From positions 310,001-374,000 of the forward strand of contig NW_027043824.1 in assembly GCF_037102585.1 (NCBI RefSeq): a DNA stretch of 64,000 bases, written 5' to 3'. Origin of the DNA: Saccharomycopsis crataegensis (taxonomy: Eukaryota; Ascomycota; Saccharomycetes; Ascoideales; Saccharomycopsidaceae). The notes under the pieces were generated by a model that saw only the letters and a list, made by a program, of their open reading frames with translations, was not told the origin of the DNA and did not search any database. This document shows, one piece after another, positions 30,976-41,195 of this stretch. Each line of letters starts with the position of its first letter. Position 1 is the stretch's first letter. A program made the translations under genes and the position numbers.

Positions 30976-33975
30976 ATGTCTCTGGATTCTGAATTGAGAT
31001 CTATTCTCGGGGAATCCAGTTTGGGATTCAAACCTGTTCATTATGATCTCGATCTTGATTTGAGCGATCATACCAAGAGGAATTTTGTGGGTCATGTAAA
31101 GATTCAATTTGCAAGACCAACTAATGACGACCAAAAACCCTTGGGAAAGAATAATAGCGAAAACTTGGAACTTTTGTTGAATAGTGAAGGGTTAGTGATT
31201 GTTTCCGCGATCTTGGTCTCTGAGAACCAAGAGAAGGCTACCGTGAAGTACGATAGAGCAACACAAAGAATTCATTTGATCTTCAACGACGTCAAGATCT
31301 CTCAACTTGGTGATACCAGTAAGATAAATGTGGAAATCAAGTATCTTGGGAAAATCACCAAGATAAACACTTACAAAGACCAAACTAAGGGCTTATTCAT
31401 CACCAACTACCTCGGTCCAACTTCCTCTGAAGCCAATAAGATCATTTTGGCTACCCAGTCTCAACCTTGTGACTCAAGAACCATTTTCCCATGTATTGAT
31501 GAACTATCCACCAAAGCCACCTTTGGATTGACTTTGAGATTAAACCCAAGATTCAATGCCATTAGTAGCACTCCAGTGGAATCTGAAGAATTGATCAATG
31601 ATGAAACTGCTAGACAAATCAAATTCGAAAAATCCTCACCGATGGTGATTTCTTTATTTTCCTTTGTTTGTGGTGATATGGAGTATATCGAAAAAACTGT
31701 CGAACTTCCAATTGAAACTGATCATGGGAAATCTATTTCCAAAGAATTCCCAATCAGAATGTACACTTTGGTGGGCAGTTTAGCCAAAGCGTCATATACT
31801 CTTAATTTGGCGGCATTTTTCCTTCCGATCGTTATTTCCAAATTGAAACATTCTTCGTACCCGGGAAAGAAACTTGATTTGGTAGCATTACCATTCTTAT
31901 CCAATGGGGCGGTGGAAAATTCTAATTTGATCGCCGTGCAACAAGATATTGTATTGGTCAGTGCTGATGAAGTTGCCGAAATCAAAAGAACCGGGAAATG
32001 CAGTAACAAAATCAAGCAATTGAACCAGATTATTCTCCATGAGTTGGTGCATCAATGGTTCGGTAACCTTGTATCATTCGATAATTGGAATGCTTATTGG
32101 TTGAATGAATCATTGGCTTCGTTCTTGGCTTATTGTGTCTTGAACGAAGTGCAATTCGACGCCGATTTCTCTAGCCAAACCCCAAAGGAAAACATCAATA
32201 CCGATTACCAAACTATTTGGTACGAGCAAAGTTCATTGATGGAGTCTACCTTTGCCACCGATGCCGCAGAAAGTTCGGTTGCAGTGTCCACCATTGCCGA
32301 TTCAGTGCAAAATATCAATGTGGGGTCAATTGAACAAACATTCAATCAATTATCGTATGAAAAAGGGGTACATTTATTGAGAATGTTCATGAACGTCTTC
32401 AATGATGGTAAATATGACGATAGTAGTGAGAAATTCTTTGAAGTGCTTGGGAAATTGGCGGAAAAATACAAGTACAACATTATCAAAATGGTCGACTTTT
32501 GGTTATTTTTCAACGAAGAGTTTAATGGTGAAGATACTCACGAAAAGGACAAATTTAATTTGACGAATTTCATCATGTCTTGGATCAAATTGCCGGGATT
32601 GCCAATGGTTGATCTCTCGTTAACTGAAGAAGGGTTGATTAAGATCGAACAACATAGATTCCTTGAAGATGAGGCCGAGTCCTCAACAGAAGATTATATT
32701 TACCATATCCCATTGTCAATAGTATTGAAGGACGGGGCTAATAAAAATATGATTTTCACAGAAAGATCCAAGGTGTTTAGCAAAGAAGAGTTGTCGATTG
32801 ATGACTTTGTCGCCATCAATTCTAACTGCTACTTCAAAGTTTTTTACCAAAACCTCAAATTTTATGAAACCGTCTCCAAAAGTATCACCGCTTTACAAAG
32901 ACGTCATCTTGTGAGATTTTTGATGGACACCGAGAGTTTTATTGGTACCGCTCATCAAAAATCATTCCAAATTGAAGGATTATTGAAAATTGTTCAAAGT
33001 ATCGTGTCGGAAAAAAAACAGGCCATTCCTTATGAGGCACTCGAAGTGGTTCTTAGAATTATGCAGTTCTTAGGATCTTCTATCCAGTTATTTAAATCGG
33101 TATCAGAATATCAATCATTCAAGACAAAATTCATGAACAAATTTGTGTCTAAACTTTTCCAACAATTATCCCCATGGCCAACTGATTTTTCCAGTATCAG
33201 GTATACTAAGCCTGAAATTACCTGTCGTAATTTGTTGTTATTGATCGGGGTGGAAGTGAAGGAAGTCAACGATTACTGTCAGTCTCTTTTCAGAAACTTG
33301 AACCACGGTCCAAAAGATTCTGTTCCAAGAGAATTGGTATCTGCAGTGTTGATCAATTATGCCTATAACACCACCAACATGAAAAACTTCAAGAAAGTGT
33401 TGCAATTGTCTACAAGATCGTGCGAAGTCATGATCCCAAACATTTACAACTCCGAATCGGAACTCGAAATCCCTATCAGTACTCCGGAATTGCAATCAGC
33501 AGCCATTAGTAGTCTTGGATTTGTTAGAGACACTACATTATTGCAAAAAGCTTTGAATTACGTTGCCACCAACATTGATTCCAGAGGAATTGAGCTCGGA
33601 TTGGTGGGGTTCAATTACTATGATAATAACAGAAACTATAAAGGTGCTGCACCAAATCAACACAAGAAGATTGTGTTTGATTGGTTCAAGTTGCAATTTT
33701 ACAACGGTTGGGGCCATAGATCGTTACGTGAAGGTTCAGATTACTCCAGTCAACTTTATCAAACAGTTCACAACATTATGGAAATTATTGTGAAGAATTT
33801 CACCAGTGATGAGGATAAAGCGGTGATTAGACAATTCATTAGGGATATTGAAAAGAAGGATAAATTGTACCAGAAGCATCGCTTTGGGGATTTATTAAAC
33901 GAAACTATCGAATCACAATCTAGAGAAAAAGCTTGCGTGGAGAAACTCGACATAGAAAGATTGTTTGTTTTATAG
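30976..33975 (+). CDS. TMA108: M1 zinc aminopeptidase-family protein, probably Tma108
   Basis: 999-residue gluzincin. The zinc site HELVHQW (His355, Glu356, His359) and downstream Glu378 in WLNESLASF fit HExxHx18E. The exopeptidase motif reads GAVEN (311-315) in place of GAMEN, and the catalytic-tyrosine region is SYEKGVHLLRMF. Yeast Tma108 is a ribosome-associated M1 protein that binds nascent chains; overall length and the degenerate motifs fit it better than Ape2/Aap1, which keep GAMEN. This paralogue choice is inference. No signal peptide, so cytosolic. C-terminal ERAP1-like helical domain covers about 620-990. Confidence 0.82.
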   Translation: MSLDSELRSILGESSLGFKPVHYDLDLDLSDHTKRNFVGHVKIQFARPTNDDQKPLGKNNSENLELLLNSEGLVIVSAILVSENQEKATVKYDRATQRIHLIFNDVKISQLGDTSKINVEIKYLGKITKINTYKDQTKGLFITNYLGPTSSEANKIILATQSQPCDSRTIFPCIDELSTKATFGLTLRLNPRFNAISSTPVESEELINDETARQIKFEKSSPMVISLFSFVCGDMEYIEKTVELPIETDHGKSISKEFPIRMYTLVGSLAKASYTLNLAAFFLPIVISKLKHSSYPGKKLDLVALPFLSNGAVENSNLIAVQQDIVLVSADEVAEIKRTGKCSNKIKQLNQIILHELVHQWFGNLVSFDNWNAYWLNESLASFLAYCVLNEVQFDADFSSQTPKENINTDYQTIWYEQSSLMESTFATDAAESSVAVSTIADSVQNINVGSIEQTFNQLSYEKGVHLLRMFMNVFNDGKYDDSSEKFFEVLGKLAEKYKYNIIKMVDFWLFFNEEFNGEDTHEKDKFNLTNFIMSWIKLPGLPMVDLSLTEEGLIKIEQHRFLEDEAESSTEDYIYHIPLSIVLKDGANKNMIFTERSKVFSKEELSIDDFVAINSNCYFKVFYQNLKFYETVSKSITALQRRHLVRFLMDTESFIGTAHQKSFQIEGLLKIVQSIVSEKKQAIPYEALEVVLRIMQFLGSSIQLFKSVSEYQSFKTKFMNKFVSKLFQQLSPWPTDFSSIRYTKPEITCRNLLLLIGVEVKEVNDYCQSLFRNLNHGPKDSVPRELVSAVLINYAYNTTNMKNFKKVLQLSTRSCEVMIPNIYNSESELEIPISTPELQSAAISSLGFVRDTTLLQKALNYVATNIDSRGIELGLVGFNYYDNNRNYKGAAPNQHKKIVFDWFKLQFYNGWGHRSLREGSDYSSQLYQTVHNIMEIIVKNFTSDEDKAVIRQFIRDIEKKDKLYQKHRFGDLLNETIESQSREKACVEKLDIERLFVL

Positions 33976-34244
33976 ATATTGCACTAATTTGTTTACACTT
34001 TTTGTAGATATAAATAATACGTTTTTTTTTTTGTGAAAATTTGTTGAATTACTAAGTTTTTGTAACTTTTTAAGAAAAAAAAAAATAGATCGTGTATTTT
34101 GGTGATATTAAAAATATATATACACCCAATTTGGTAATGGAAACCCATACCCCTCTTATAGCAGATGACATTGTTATATTTACAGATATTCATGCTATCC
34201 AACCTCGTTATTCACAACACAGAATTCATCATTTCCTCCTTAAC

Positions 34245-34838
34245 TCATTTCCCTTTTTTACCCTTGGCCAATTTACCACCAGATTGGACTTCCTGGACAT
34301 TTTCACCGACCAACTCAAGATAATCATCTAAGCTGAAATCATCGTCTTCCTCTTCTTCCATGGCTGCCTTCTTAGGTTCTGATTTCTGGAGTTTAGGTTG
34401 TTCTTCTTCGACTGGTTTGGCAGCTGCCTTGGTTTCTTGTGGCATGGCTTCTTGTTCTGAGACATTTGGCTTTTCTTCCAAATCTTCGAACAAAGAGTAT
34501 TTCTGCTTGAATTTACTAAGTCTGCCAGCAGCTCTTTCGTTGACTTGTGTCAAGTCCTTTCTCGATGGGTTCCACATTGGGTTATTTCTTTGATCATTAA
34601 TGATTTTCATTTCGGCCTTTGGCGTCTGAGATCTTCTCACAACAACTGACCCATCACTTAATTGGACAACAGTGTCGAATTTATAGTAGATGGCAGGTCT
34701 AGCCTTACCAACTTGAATTTTCTTCTTTGGTCTTCTGTCCAACAGCACATCCCCAGAGGACATCGATGGGTTGTGGGTCAAGTAGGTTCTAACCTGTGTC
34801 TTTGGAATGTTCTTAATAATCACAGAGTTTCTGAACAT
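34245..34838 (-). CDS. MRPL36: Mitochondrial large-subunit ribosomal protein bL31m (Mrpl36)
   Basis: 197-residue mitoribosomal protein. Basic, hydroxylated N-terminus ([20 protein letters not shown]) looks like a mitochondrial presequence. The core [29 protein letters not shown], then [15 protein letters not shown], is characteristic of yeast Mrpl36. The C-terminal 80 residues are acidic, Lys- and Glu-rich, and end in KGKKGK, longer than in S. cerevisiae (about 177 residues total). Start ATG 34838. Confidence 0.9.
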   Translation of the reverse strand: MFRNSVIIKNIPKTQVRTYLTHNPSMSSGDVLLDRRPKKKIQVGKARPAIYYKFDTVVQLSDGSVVVRRSQTPKAEMKIINDQRNNPMWNPSRKDLTQVNERAAGRLSKFKQKYSLFEDLEEKPNVSEQEAMPQETKAAAKPVEEEQPKLQKSEPKKAAMEEEEDDDFSLDDYLELVGENVQEVQSGGKLAKGKKGK

Positions 34839-35165
34839 TTTGTATTAACGATAGGGAAGTGATTACTTGGGATAGCTAATATACACACAAATAGCTACTT
34901 CTGCTGCTTGATTCCATCCTTTCATTGGAAAATTGAATGAAATTTTTTGGCAATCCTTACCCGCTCTTTCTCTCTCTCTTTTTTCTAATGAGCGGTTACT
35001 TTGACGGGGTGTGGGACCCCGTACTAATGTAAATTCGAGTAACTGCTTTTATTATTTATGCTAACATACAATTAATTATATTTCTGGAGCAGTTTTTCAT
35101 TCATTCCTTCTATTTAATTATAAAATAAAATAAAAACCAAATTATCGTAAGGGTTTTCCCTCTGC
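34839..35165. promoter_or_regulatory. MRPL36 promoter with a Reb1-type site; LYS9 3' region
   Basis: TTACCCG at 34957-34963, followed by pyrimidine repeats (CTCTCTCTC), lies about 120 bp upstream of the MRPL36 ATG. The rest is AT-rich 3' flank of LYS9. Confidence 0.5.
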
Positions 35166-36503
35166 TTACAAGGTTTTTTCGGTCAAGTAGATGTCGTACT
35201 TTTCCTTCAATGTCTTGAGCAATGGGTAAACAATCTTTGGAGTGTGTGGGGCAACCAAACCAACATCACTGATGGTACCATCAAGAACTTGCAAAGTAGC
35301 AACAGCACATGGAACACCAACGGTCTTAGCCATAGAGGTGTAACCACCAACAACACCGTAGTCCACCAAAGTACTGGTTCTGGTTTCGGTGGTGCCGTCA
35401 GCCCATTCGATACCGAATTTGTGTTGCAACACAACCAAATCTCTTTCAGTTGGACCATATTGCATCAATTCTTCCAAAGTGGCACACAAAGTGTCCAATG
35501 GGTTACCTCTTGGAATGATTGGGGTTTCAGAGAAAAGACCCAACCATTTGAAACCGTTCAAGATTCTTTCCTTTTCAGAAGCACTTGGGAACTTGGTCTT
35601 GGATTCGATAGCGGCGATCAAATCTTCAGTCTTAGTAGACTTGATGCCCAAAATGATGGCAAGGGCTTGGTTCCATGGGATAGCAGAAGACAATTCTGGA
35701 ATTGGGTCTTCTTTAAGGAAACCAATGTCAACCAAAGCCTTGATGAATTCTGGGAAGCCTTGGTATCTCAAAGTACCTCTGATGACAGTTTCAGCTTCTG
35801 GAATGTTGTATAATTGCTTGTATTGAGTAGAGTCTCTGTTTGGGTAACAAACGAAAGCGTAACCTGGGTAGATGTGGTATGGCTTGGCGGTGGCCATCAA
35901 TTGTTCGCCAGTGATTTGACAAAGTTCACCATCTTGGTAGTATTTAGCACTGTTTCTCAAGGCCAATAACACACCTCTGGAGGACCAAGAGAACTTATAA
36001 CCTAATGGATTGTCAGAATCTTCTGGGGCTGGCAAACCACCACAGTAACTCAAAAAGGACTTGATCTTACCCCCAACTTGGTGGACTTCGTCAATGGTCT
36101 TGACGGCGTACAAGTGGTCGATACCTGGATCCAACCCAATTTCGTTCATGACGGTGATCCCGGCAGCCTTGATTTCTGGTTCCAAAGCCTTGAGGGCATC
36201 GGAGATATAAGAAGTGGTGACGACATTGGTCTTGTTTCTGATGGCACTCTTGACAACAGTAGCGTGGTAAATGTATGGGATCAATGAGATGACAACATCA
36301 ACCTTGGCGACTTCGGCGTCCAAAGCCTTTTCATCGTTAACGTCGACGGAAATAGCCTTGGCAGAGTTACCTTCGGTCAATTTTTGGGCAGAAGCCAAGG
36401 TACGAGAACCAACGGTTACTTCAACCCCTTCGGTAGCGGCGAGGATGTCAACGGTTGGTTTAGCAACGAAACCAGTACCTAACAACAAAACTTTTTGAGC
36501 CAT
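35166..36503 (-). CDS. LYS9: Saccharopine dehydrogenase (NADP+, L-glutamate-forming)
   Basis: Penultimate step of the alpha-aminoadipate lysine pathway: condenses aminoadipate semialdehyde with glutamate to saccharopine using NADPH. 445 residues, the length of yeast Lys9 (446). The N-terminal Rossmann motif is LLLGTGFVAKP with VGSRT following, then VVISLIPY and NEIGLDPGIDHLYA. The C-terminal GVVGGYTSMAKTVGVPCA block is conserved. Codon use is strongly biased to preferred yeast codons, fitting high expression. A Gcn4-type site lies upstream. Confidence 0.97.
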   Translation of the reverse strand: MAQKVLLLGTGFVAKPTVDILAATEGVEVTVGSRTLASAQKLTEGNSAKAISVDVNDEKALDAEVAKVDVVISLIPYIYHATVVKSAIRNKTNVVTTSYISDALKALEPEIKAAGITVMNEIGLDPGIDHLYAVKTIDEVHQVGGKIKSFLSYCGGLPAPEDSDNPLGYKFSWSSRGVLLALRNSAKYYQDGELCQITGEQLMATAKPYHIYPGYAFVCYPNRDSTQYKQLYNIPEAETVIRGTLRYQGFPEFIKALVDIGFLKEDPIPELSSAIPWNQALAIILGIKSTKTEDLIAAIESKTKFPSASEKERILNGFKWLGLFSETPIIPRGNPLDTLCATLEELMQYGPTERDLVVLQHKFGIEWADGTTETRTSTLVDYGVVGGYTSMAKTVGVPCAVATLQVLDGTISDVGLVAPHTPKIVYPLLKTLKEKYDIYLTEKTL

Positions 36504-37319
36504 TGTGTGTATTTGTGGACAATTGTTGTGTGATTCGAATTGGAATTAAAATCAGACTCCCAAGAAACAAGAAACAATATGAAAAAAGGGGGAAGGAGGG
36601 AAGTTACACTGAAGAAAAAAAAAATTAAGTGAAAAAAGTTTGTGACGAGATGAACGGGTTATCATTTGTTTTCTGACTCATCGCGGAGTCCTCCACAACC
36701 GGAAAATCGTGATAATGCGGGAGATTGACACTGACTGTCCGTCCCGCGCATTCATTGATTGTTGTTGCACCGTGTTGGTGATGGATTAACTCTTCCCTCA
36801 ACATCTTTCACGCCAGCACAATTTATTCGCAAAATTGTGACTACAAGATCATTATGATACTGCTTACCACATGTTCTAACCAACATATATTAAGTTGAAT
36901 ATTGTTGGTTTGGGTTTTTGAGCACATAGTTTTGCTGAATTAATTCACGACAATCGTGCTCCCCTAACTCATAGCAGAAGCAGCAAAGCCAACGATTTCT
37001 AAAGTTTAATGAATGAAATTAATACCTAAGCTAATAGAAACAAATAATATTAGATGGTAGGACATGAAGTAGTAAGTGCCTATCTATCTTGCAGTGCAGG
37101 TAAAAAACGTAAAACTGCTTATAATGAATGGAATTATAACTTGTATTTTCACCACCTTATTATTCTCCAAGAAGTTCAGACACCATTGGATAGTTCTAAC
37201 CAGTAAGTAAAATTGAATTCAAGAGATCAATTATCTCTCACTGTTGAAGATGCTCCCTAAAATAGTATGGCGGTTGATGGGTGCAAAGAGAAGATTCCGC
37301 TTTCCTTCGTGGATCGTCC
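36504..37319. promoter_or_regulatory. LYS9 promoter and adjacent unassigned sequence
   Basis: Apart from the Gcn4-type site I see no gene. The distal part runs into the decayed nuclease-kinase fragment. Confidence 0.5.
36674..36680 (+). promoter_or_regulatory. Gcn4-type site TGACTCA upstream of LYS9
   Basis: A perfect TGACTCA 170 bp before the LYS9 ATG. Gcn4 controls lysine genes in yeasts under amino-acid starvation; site function here is inferred from match and position. Confidence 0.6.
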
Positions 37320-37700
37320 CAAAAATGGGCAAAAGAAAGCAACCATTGAGCCATTCTGATCAAAATCCTCTAAAAAGAGTCGAAATCCGTTTGAAATCAG
37401 TTAAAGATTACAGTGTTGAAAGAGCCTCCAATTCAGAACTTCCTATATTCTATTTTGCACCGTCTGTTGCCACAAATTTGCTGGGCCAATTTGCAAAAAA
37501 ACATTAATGTCCTGAAAAAAGAAGCTTTGATCTTGCTGGAGAAGCTAGATTCTAAAGACGTATAAGAAAAATTCGCACTGAGAATAATTTTGAAGCTTTT
37601 TATGCTTCAGTTTTCAATATTATATGTGAAGTTCAATACATTTTATTTGGAGTATTTTCATTTCTTTTCGTGCCATCCTCCTGTGAATTTTCATGCACAT
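37320..37700 (+). pseudogene. Fossil 5' fragment of the nuclease-kinase family
   Basis: Plus-strand sequence resembles the family's RLKSVKDYS..R..S.LPIFYFAP region and then a stretch matching RTENNFEAFYASVFNI. It stops before the nuclease motif, and no kinase part follows. It is a truncated relic broken at least twice, squeezed between LYS9 and TAF6. Confidence 0.75.
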
Positions 37701-37810
37701 TCTACAATAACTATCAATAAATAAATAAAAAAAAAAAACAATAATCAAGTAATAGTACATTTTCGATGGCATTATACATATAAATTTAACACTACATCTT
37801 CTTCAACATC

Positions 37811-39538
37811 TCAGTTCTCTCCGAAAAACACCCCATCAACAATATCATCGTAGTCGCTTTCATTCCGCAACGCCTCGTAGAATCCTGCCCCAACAGTTTC
37901 CTTGACTCTATCGGCTGATACTTCCTTTTTCGGTTCATCAGAGCCTTCCTTCTTCAATGTTTTCCCATCTTTCTTCAATTCTTTCAATACACTGATGATC
38001 GTCCCAGTAAGCACCTTCTTCTCCCTAGTGAAGATCTTGTTGGACAAGACATCGTTATTTGTATCTGCGGTTTCGTTGCTTTCGTTATCAGCCATTTCCA
38101 CATCGCCATCATCATTATTATTTTCCGATTTGATATCAAGAGTGGTGTCAAAGAAAATAAACTCTGACCAAATCTTAAGATTCCCTAATAATACTAACCG
38201 AATGATTTCATTCCCAAGCTTTTTGATCCCAATGATCGCCCCGTAGTAACAGCCAAAGTTTCTCAAAAGATTCTTCATATAAAGTTTTTGAATATTGGTT
38301 TTATCTATACTGGAAGTTTCTTCTTCTTTGGTCTCGTTGACATCATTGTTATTACCATTAAGACTGGACTGTAAGAATGCCTTCAATAGAGTTCTGGCGA
38401 CTCTTGGTTTCAAAGTATTGTAGTTACTACCATAATTCTTCAAGATATGATCGAGCAAACTAGCAGCGAATTCTCTGATCGCCAAAGTCTCGTCCAAATA
38501 ATCTTCAAGAGTATTGGCCTCCACTACTTTAATTTGGTTTGCTGAGGTCGGCAATTTCCCAATTTTCTTCGCTAATAATAAGGTTAAAATACATGGTAAA
38601 AGTGCGTGGATATACGGATCGAGGAAAATATTTTCGTTCAATAACAACGAGTAGATTGATTCTAGCATGATGTGCAAAAGAGAAATATCATTCAAGTTAT
38701 TGGTGATGGTTTCGGAAATGAATTGGATAAAATATGGCACTAGTTGGTGTAATCCAGGGTCTGATCTCATTGATACAAGCGCCGCATTTTTCAAGTATTC
38801 GTATTCTGGATTGTTAACCGGTGAGGAGGTTAACACCAGGATGATCTTGTTGAAATAAAGTTGGAGTTCTTTGGAGATGACATGCTTAATTAATGGTTTT
38901 GCCGATAATCCATTGTTATTGGTGTCGAATTTCCCATTTCTGTTGCCCGATGGACCATTGGAGGTAGAATTTTTAGCAGATTCTTCGGATATCGAGTTGG
39001 TATTGATGATTAAGTTCTGCATTGATCCACGCTCATTCGCTGGCAATGACTTGATTTCATTAAGTGATGGGTTTTGAGGAATGTTTGGTTGCACCCCTTC
39101 GATGGCCAACCAATGTGCAGTGAAGGTCACCAATCTTGGGATCTTTGGTAGTGGGGTATTGATCAATTTTTCAAAATCCATTTGGTTTTCATCAAGATAA
39201 TACAAGGTTTGGCCAGGTCCCACTAGTGCCTGTTTGAATGACAATGGTTTCCCATTGCCATTGCTGATATTGTTCCCGTAGCCGTATAATGGTTCAACAT
39301 TGAGAACTTTAAGGGCTTTATTGATATCTTTGGTGAGGAGGGTCTTTCTCTTTGAATGTCTCATGAACTTAAGGGCCTGTTCAGTGATCTGGAAGATTCT
39401 ATATTCGACATCCATGGCCACGACGTTTCCCACGTCGTTCGGAAGGTTGGCGATCCCCAAAGACTCGGCAGCATCCTTCACGGTGTCGAGAGGCGACCAC
39501 AATGAGTTGGACGCGGGCATCGATACTGGAGGAGCCAT
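37811..39538 (-). CDS. TAF6: TFIID/SAGA subunit Taf6
   Basis: TBP-associated factor shared by TFIID and SAGA. 575 residues. N-terminal histone fold at about 13-75 (LWSPLDTVKDAAESLGI, then EYRIFQITEQALKFMRHSKR and LLTKDINKALKVLNVEPLYGY), the H4-like partner of Taf9. After a polar linker rich in Asn/Ser comes the Taf6 HEAT-repeat domain (about 220-480) with the block DPYIHALLPCILTLLLAKKIG and VRRTLLKAF-like segment (RVARTLLKAFL). The C-terminus carries acid-rich low complexity. ATG at 39538 is the first in frame. Confidence 0.95.
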   Translation of the reverse strand: MAPPVSMPASNSLWSPLDTVKDAAESLGIANLPNDVGNVVAMDVEYRIFQITEQALKFMRHSKRKTLLTKDINKALKVLNVEPLYGYGNNISNGNGKPLSFKQALVGPGQTLYYLDENQMDFEKLINTPLPKIPRLVTFTAHWLAIEGVQPNIPQNPSLNEIKSLPANERGSMQNLIINTNSISEESAKNSTSNGPSGNRNGKFDTNNNGLSAKPLIKHVISKELQLYFNKIILVLTSSPVNNPEYEYLKNAALVSMRSDPGLHQLVPYFIQFISETITNNLNDISLLHIMLESIYSLLLNENIFLDPYIHALLPCILTLLLAKKIGKLPTSANQIKVVEANTLEDYLDETLAIREFAASLLDHILKNYGSNYNTLKPRVARTLLKAFLQSSLNGNNNDVNETKEEETSSIDKTNIQKLYMKNLLRNFGCYYGAIIGIKKLGNEIIRLVLLGNLKIWSEFIFFDTTLDIKSENNNDDGDVEMADNESNETADTNNDVLSNKIFTREKKVLTGTIISVLKELKKDGKTLKKEGSDEPKKEVSADRVKETVGAGFYEALRNESDYDDIVDGVFFGEN

Positions 39539-40112
39539 TTTTATACAAAAATATATCCTTTTAATCCAATTATTGTCAAATATAGACCTTACAATAGATG
39601 CTGCTTATTGTTGTTTATTCAAAAAGAAAAAAAAAAAAAAAAAAATTGGCGTCCGATGTACAGGGGCTTCTAGTATATATATATAGAGAATACTAGCTGT
39701 GTCTTCTGACTGTTGATAGTTCTTTTGCAATTTGGGTTAATTATATCATTTAGAACCCTTTTTACGAGTATGAATAACATCCCATACGATAAAAATAAAT
39801 AAAAGATTACCACAGGGTTCTCTTTGTCCATGGATCCCATCCGAAATGTTCTGACACGGCGAATGCACAGACGGAATGTTGATGGATTCCACCGATTCTT
39901 CGGGGATATTCACCACCAAAGGAATGGATTGGTGCCTTGATTTTGGCTTATCCTGAGGACACATCTCTGGCTTCTGGAATCTGAGAAATCAGGTATAATA
40001 ATCGGGCAATATCCCAATCTTTTTTTCTCATTTTGTTTTTGTTTTTTGCTTTTTTCCTTTATTTATACATTTGACATTATTCTTTCATTCTTCAAACATT
40101 GATCTACGAAAT
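39539..40112. promoter_or_regulatory. Divergent promoter region, TAF6 / GH16-like gene
   Basis: Contains an A-run (about 39625-39643), a short TA repeat near 39675 and one small ATG-initiated open frame listed separately. Confidence 0.5.
39746..39964 (-). CDS. Possible small protein, 72 residues
   Basis: ATG at 39964, stop at 39746. The predicted product has a polar first half with two CPQ/SPCQ cysteines and a hydrophobic segment LLFIFIVW near the C-terminus followed by basic RKKGSK, compatible with a tail-anchored peptide. I recognise no homologue. It may equally be a chance frame in the TAF6 promoter. Confidence 0.2.
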   Translation of the reverse strand: MCPQDKPKSRHQSIPLVVNIPEESVESINIPSVHSPCQNISDGIHGQREPCGNLLFIFIVWDVIHTRKKGSK

Positions 40113-40949
40113 ATGCTCCCTCTATTACTATTTGTTACATCATTTTTGATTACTATCACCTCAGCACAATTCAATGGTGTGTTATATGGTACAGGTACCA
40201 CTGAACAATTGAAGTTTACCTTCGGTAGTGACAGCAGCAGTTCTAGCATATCGCCAATCAATGAGTTCATCGCCACCGGTAATTTCCAAAGCACTGCTGG
40301 GTCAGAAAGTTTAGAAGTTTCCAAATCTCATCAACCGGCGATTATGCTCTCTGATTTCTATTTCAAATACGGCAGATTAACTTACGAAGTTAAAATGGCC
40401 ACGGGGCAAACCCTCACTTCTGCCAAAATGTACAGTAGTTCCACCGGGGTTGGTCTTTCAGTAGGTGGGGTCACTCCAACAACAGTATATCCTACGTTGA
40501 ACGGCACTTATCTAGATAATGATGGCTATGATACTGGGTGTGATTTGACTGATGGATATCATAATTATACTTTTGAATGGTCCAAAGACACCATCCAATA
40601 TTTCTTCGATGATAAACTCATAAAGACCGTCAACAGTTCGAGCGAATATTTCATCATTGATCCCGCCACTATTGGGTTCATGATCGAAAGAATTTCAGAA
40701 AAATCTTCCAAAAACAAGAAAGACGAGAGTGCTCATTTGAAATCCATCACTTTAAACGATGCCACTGGGTCGTACTTTTATGTGCTGAAAACCCCAGATA
40801 CAGTTTACACACTGGCAGATCTCATGGATGGTGACAGGGTTATAATGAAAAATAGCCTTGATTTACTGCCATTTATTGTGGGAAATAATCTGACAAGTGC
40901 TGGTTCATCTAGAACCACTACTACTTTGAGTCCTGCTAAAACCAATTGA
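40113..40949 (+). CDS. Secreted GH16/CRH-like cell-wall protein without the catalytic motif
   Basis: 278 residues from the first in-frame ATG at 40113; the frame is open from a TTG at 40071 but the ATG begins a clean signal peptide, MLPLLLFVTSFLITITSA. The fold matches chitin-glucan transglycosylases of the Crh1/Utr2/Crr1 group: LSDFYFKYGRLTYEVKMA, then GYHNYTFEWSKDTIQYFFDDKLIKTV. Between these blocks the family has an E-[IL]-D-x-E catalytic strand; here the equivalent stretch reads SSTGVGLSVGGVTPTT and has no such motif. No GPI-addition signal at the C-terminus. Several N-glycosylation sites (NGT, NYT, NSS, NLT). Likely a non-catalytic wall or secreted protein. Confidence 0.8.
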   Translation: MLPLLLFVTSFLITITSAQFNGVLYGTGTTEQLKFTFGSDSSSSSISPINEFIATGNFQSTAGSESLEVSKSHQPAIMLSDFYFKYGRLTYEVKMATGQTLTSAKMYSSSTGVGLSVGGVTPTTVYPTLNGTYLDNDGYDTGCDLTDGYHNYTFEWSKDTIQYFFDDKLIKTVNSSSEYFIIDPATIGFMIERISEKSSKNKKDESAHLKSITLNDATGSYFYVLKTPDTVYTLADLMDGDRVIMKNSLDLLPFIVGNNLTSAGSSRTTTTLSPAKTN

Positions 40950-41040
40950 TTGAAATATGATGTTCAAAAAAAAAAAAATAGCCCAAATTTTTCTTCCATT
41001 CGTAAATAGGATTGTTCTTTTTCTTTTTAGTTCTTTTAAA

Positions 41041-41120
41041 TTTCCTTTCCTTTCCTTTCCTTTCCTTTCCTTTCCTTTCCTTTCCTTTCCTTTCCTTTCC
41101 TTTCCTTTCCTTTCCTTTCC
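41041..41120 (+). repeat. (TTTCC)16 pentanucleotide repeat
   Basis: Sixteen perfect units followed by degenerate ones, in the convergent space between the GH16-like gene and the DCG1-like gene. Coding-like frames over it are artefacts of the repeat. Confidence 0.96.
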
Positions 41121-41195
41121 TTTTCTTTCCTTGCCAGTACAATAGATGCCTTTAATCATAATATAATAATATATCTCCTCTTTTTGCTGTAAGCA

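Noticed and set aside
40905-41159. Lys/Gly/Arg- and Phe/Pro/Ser-repeat open frames
   Set aside because: Artefacts of the (TTTCC)16 repeat.
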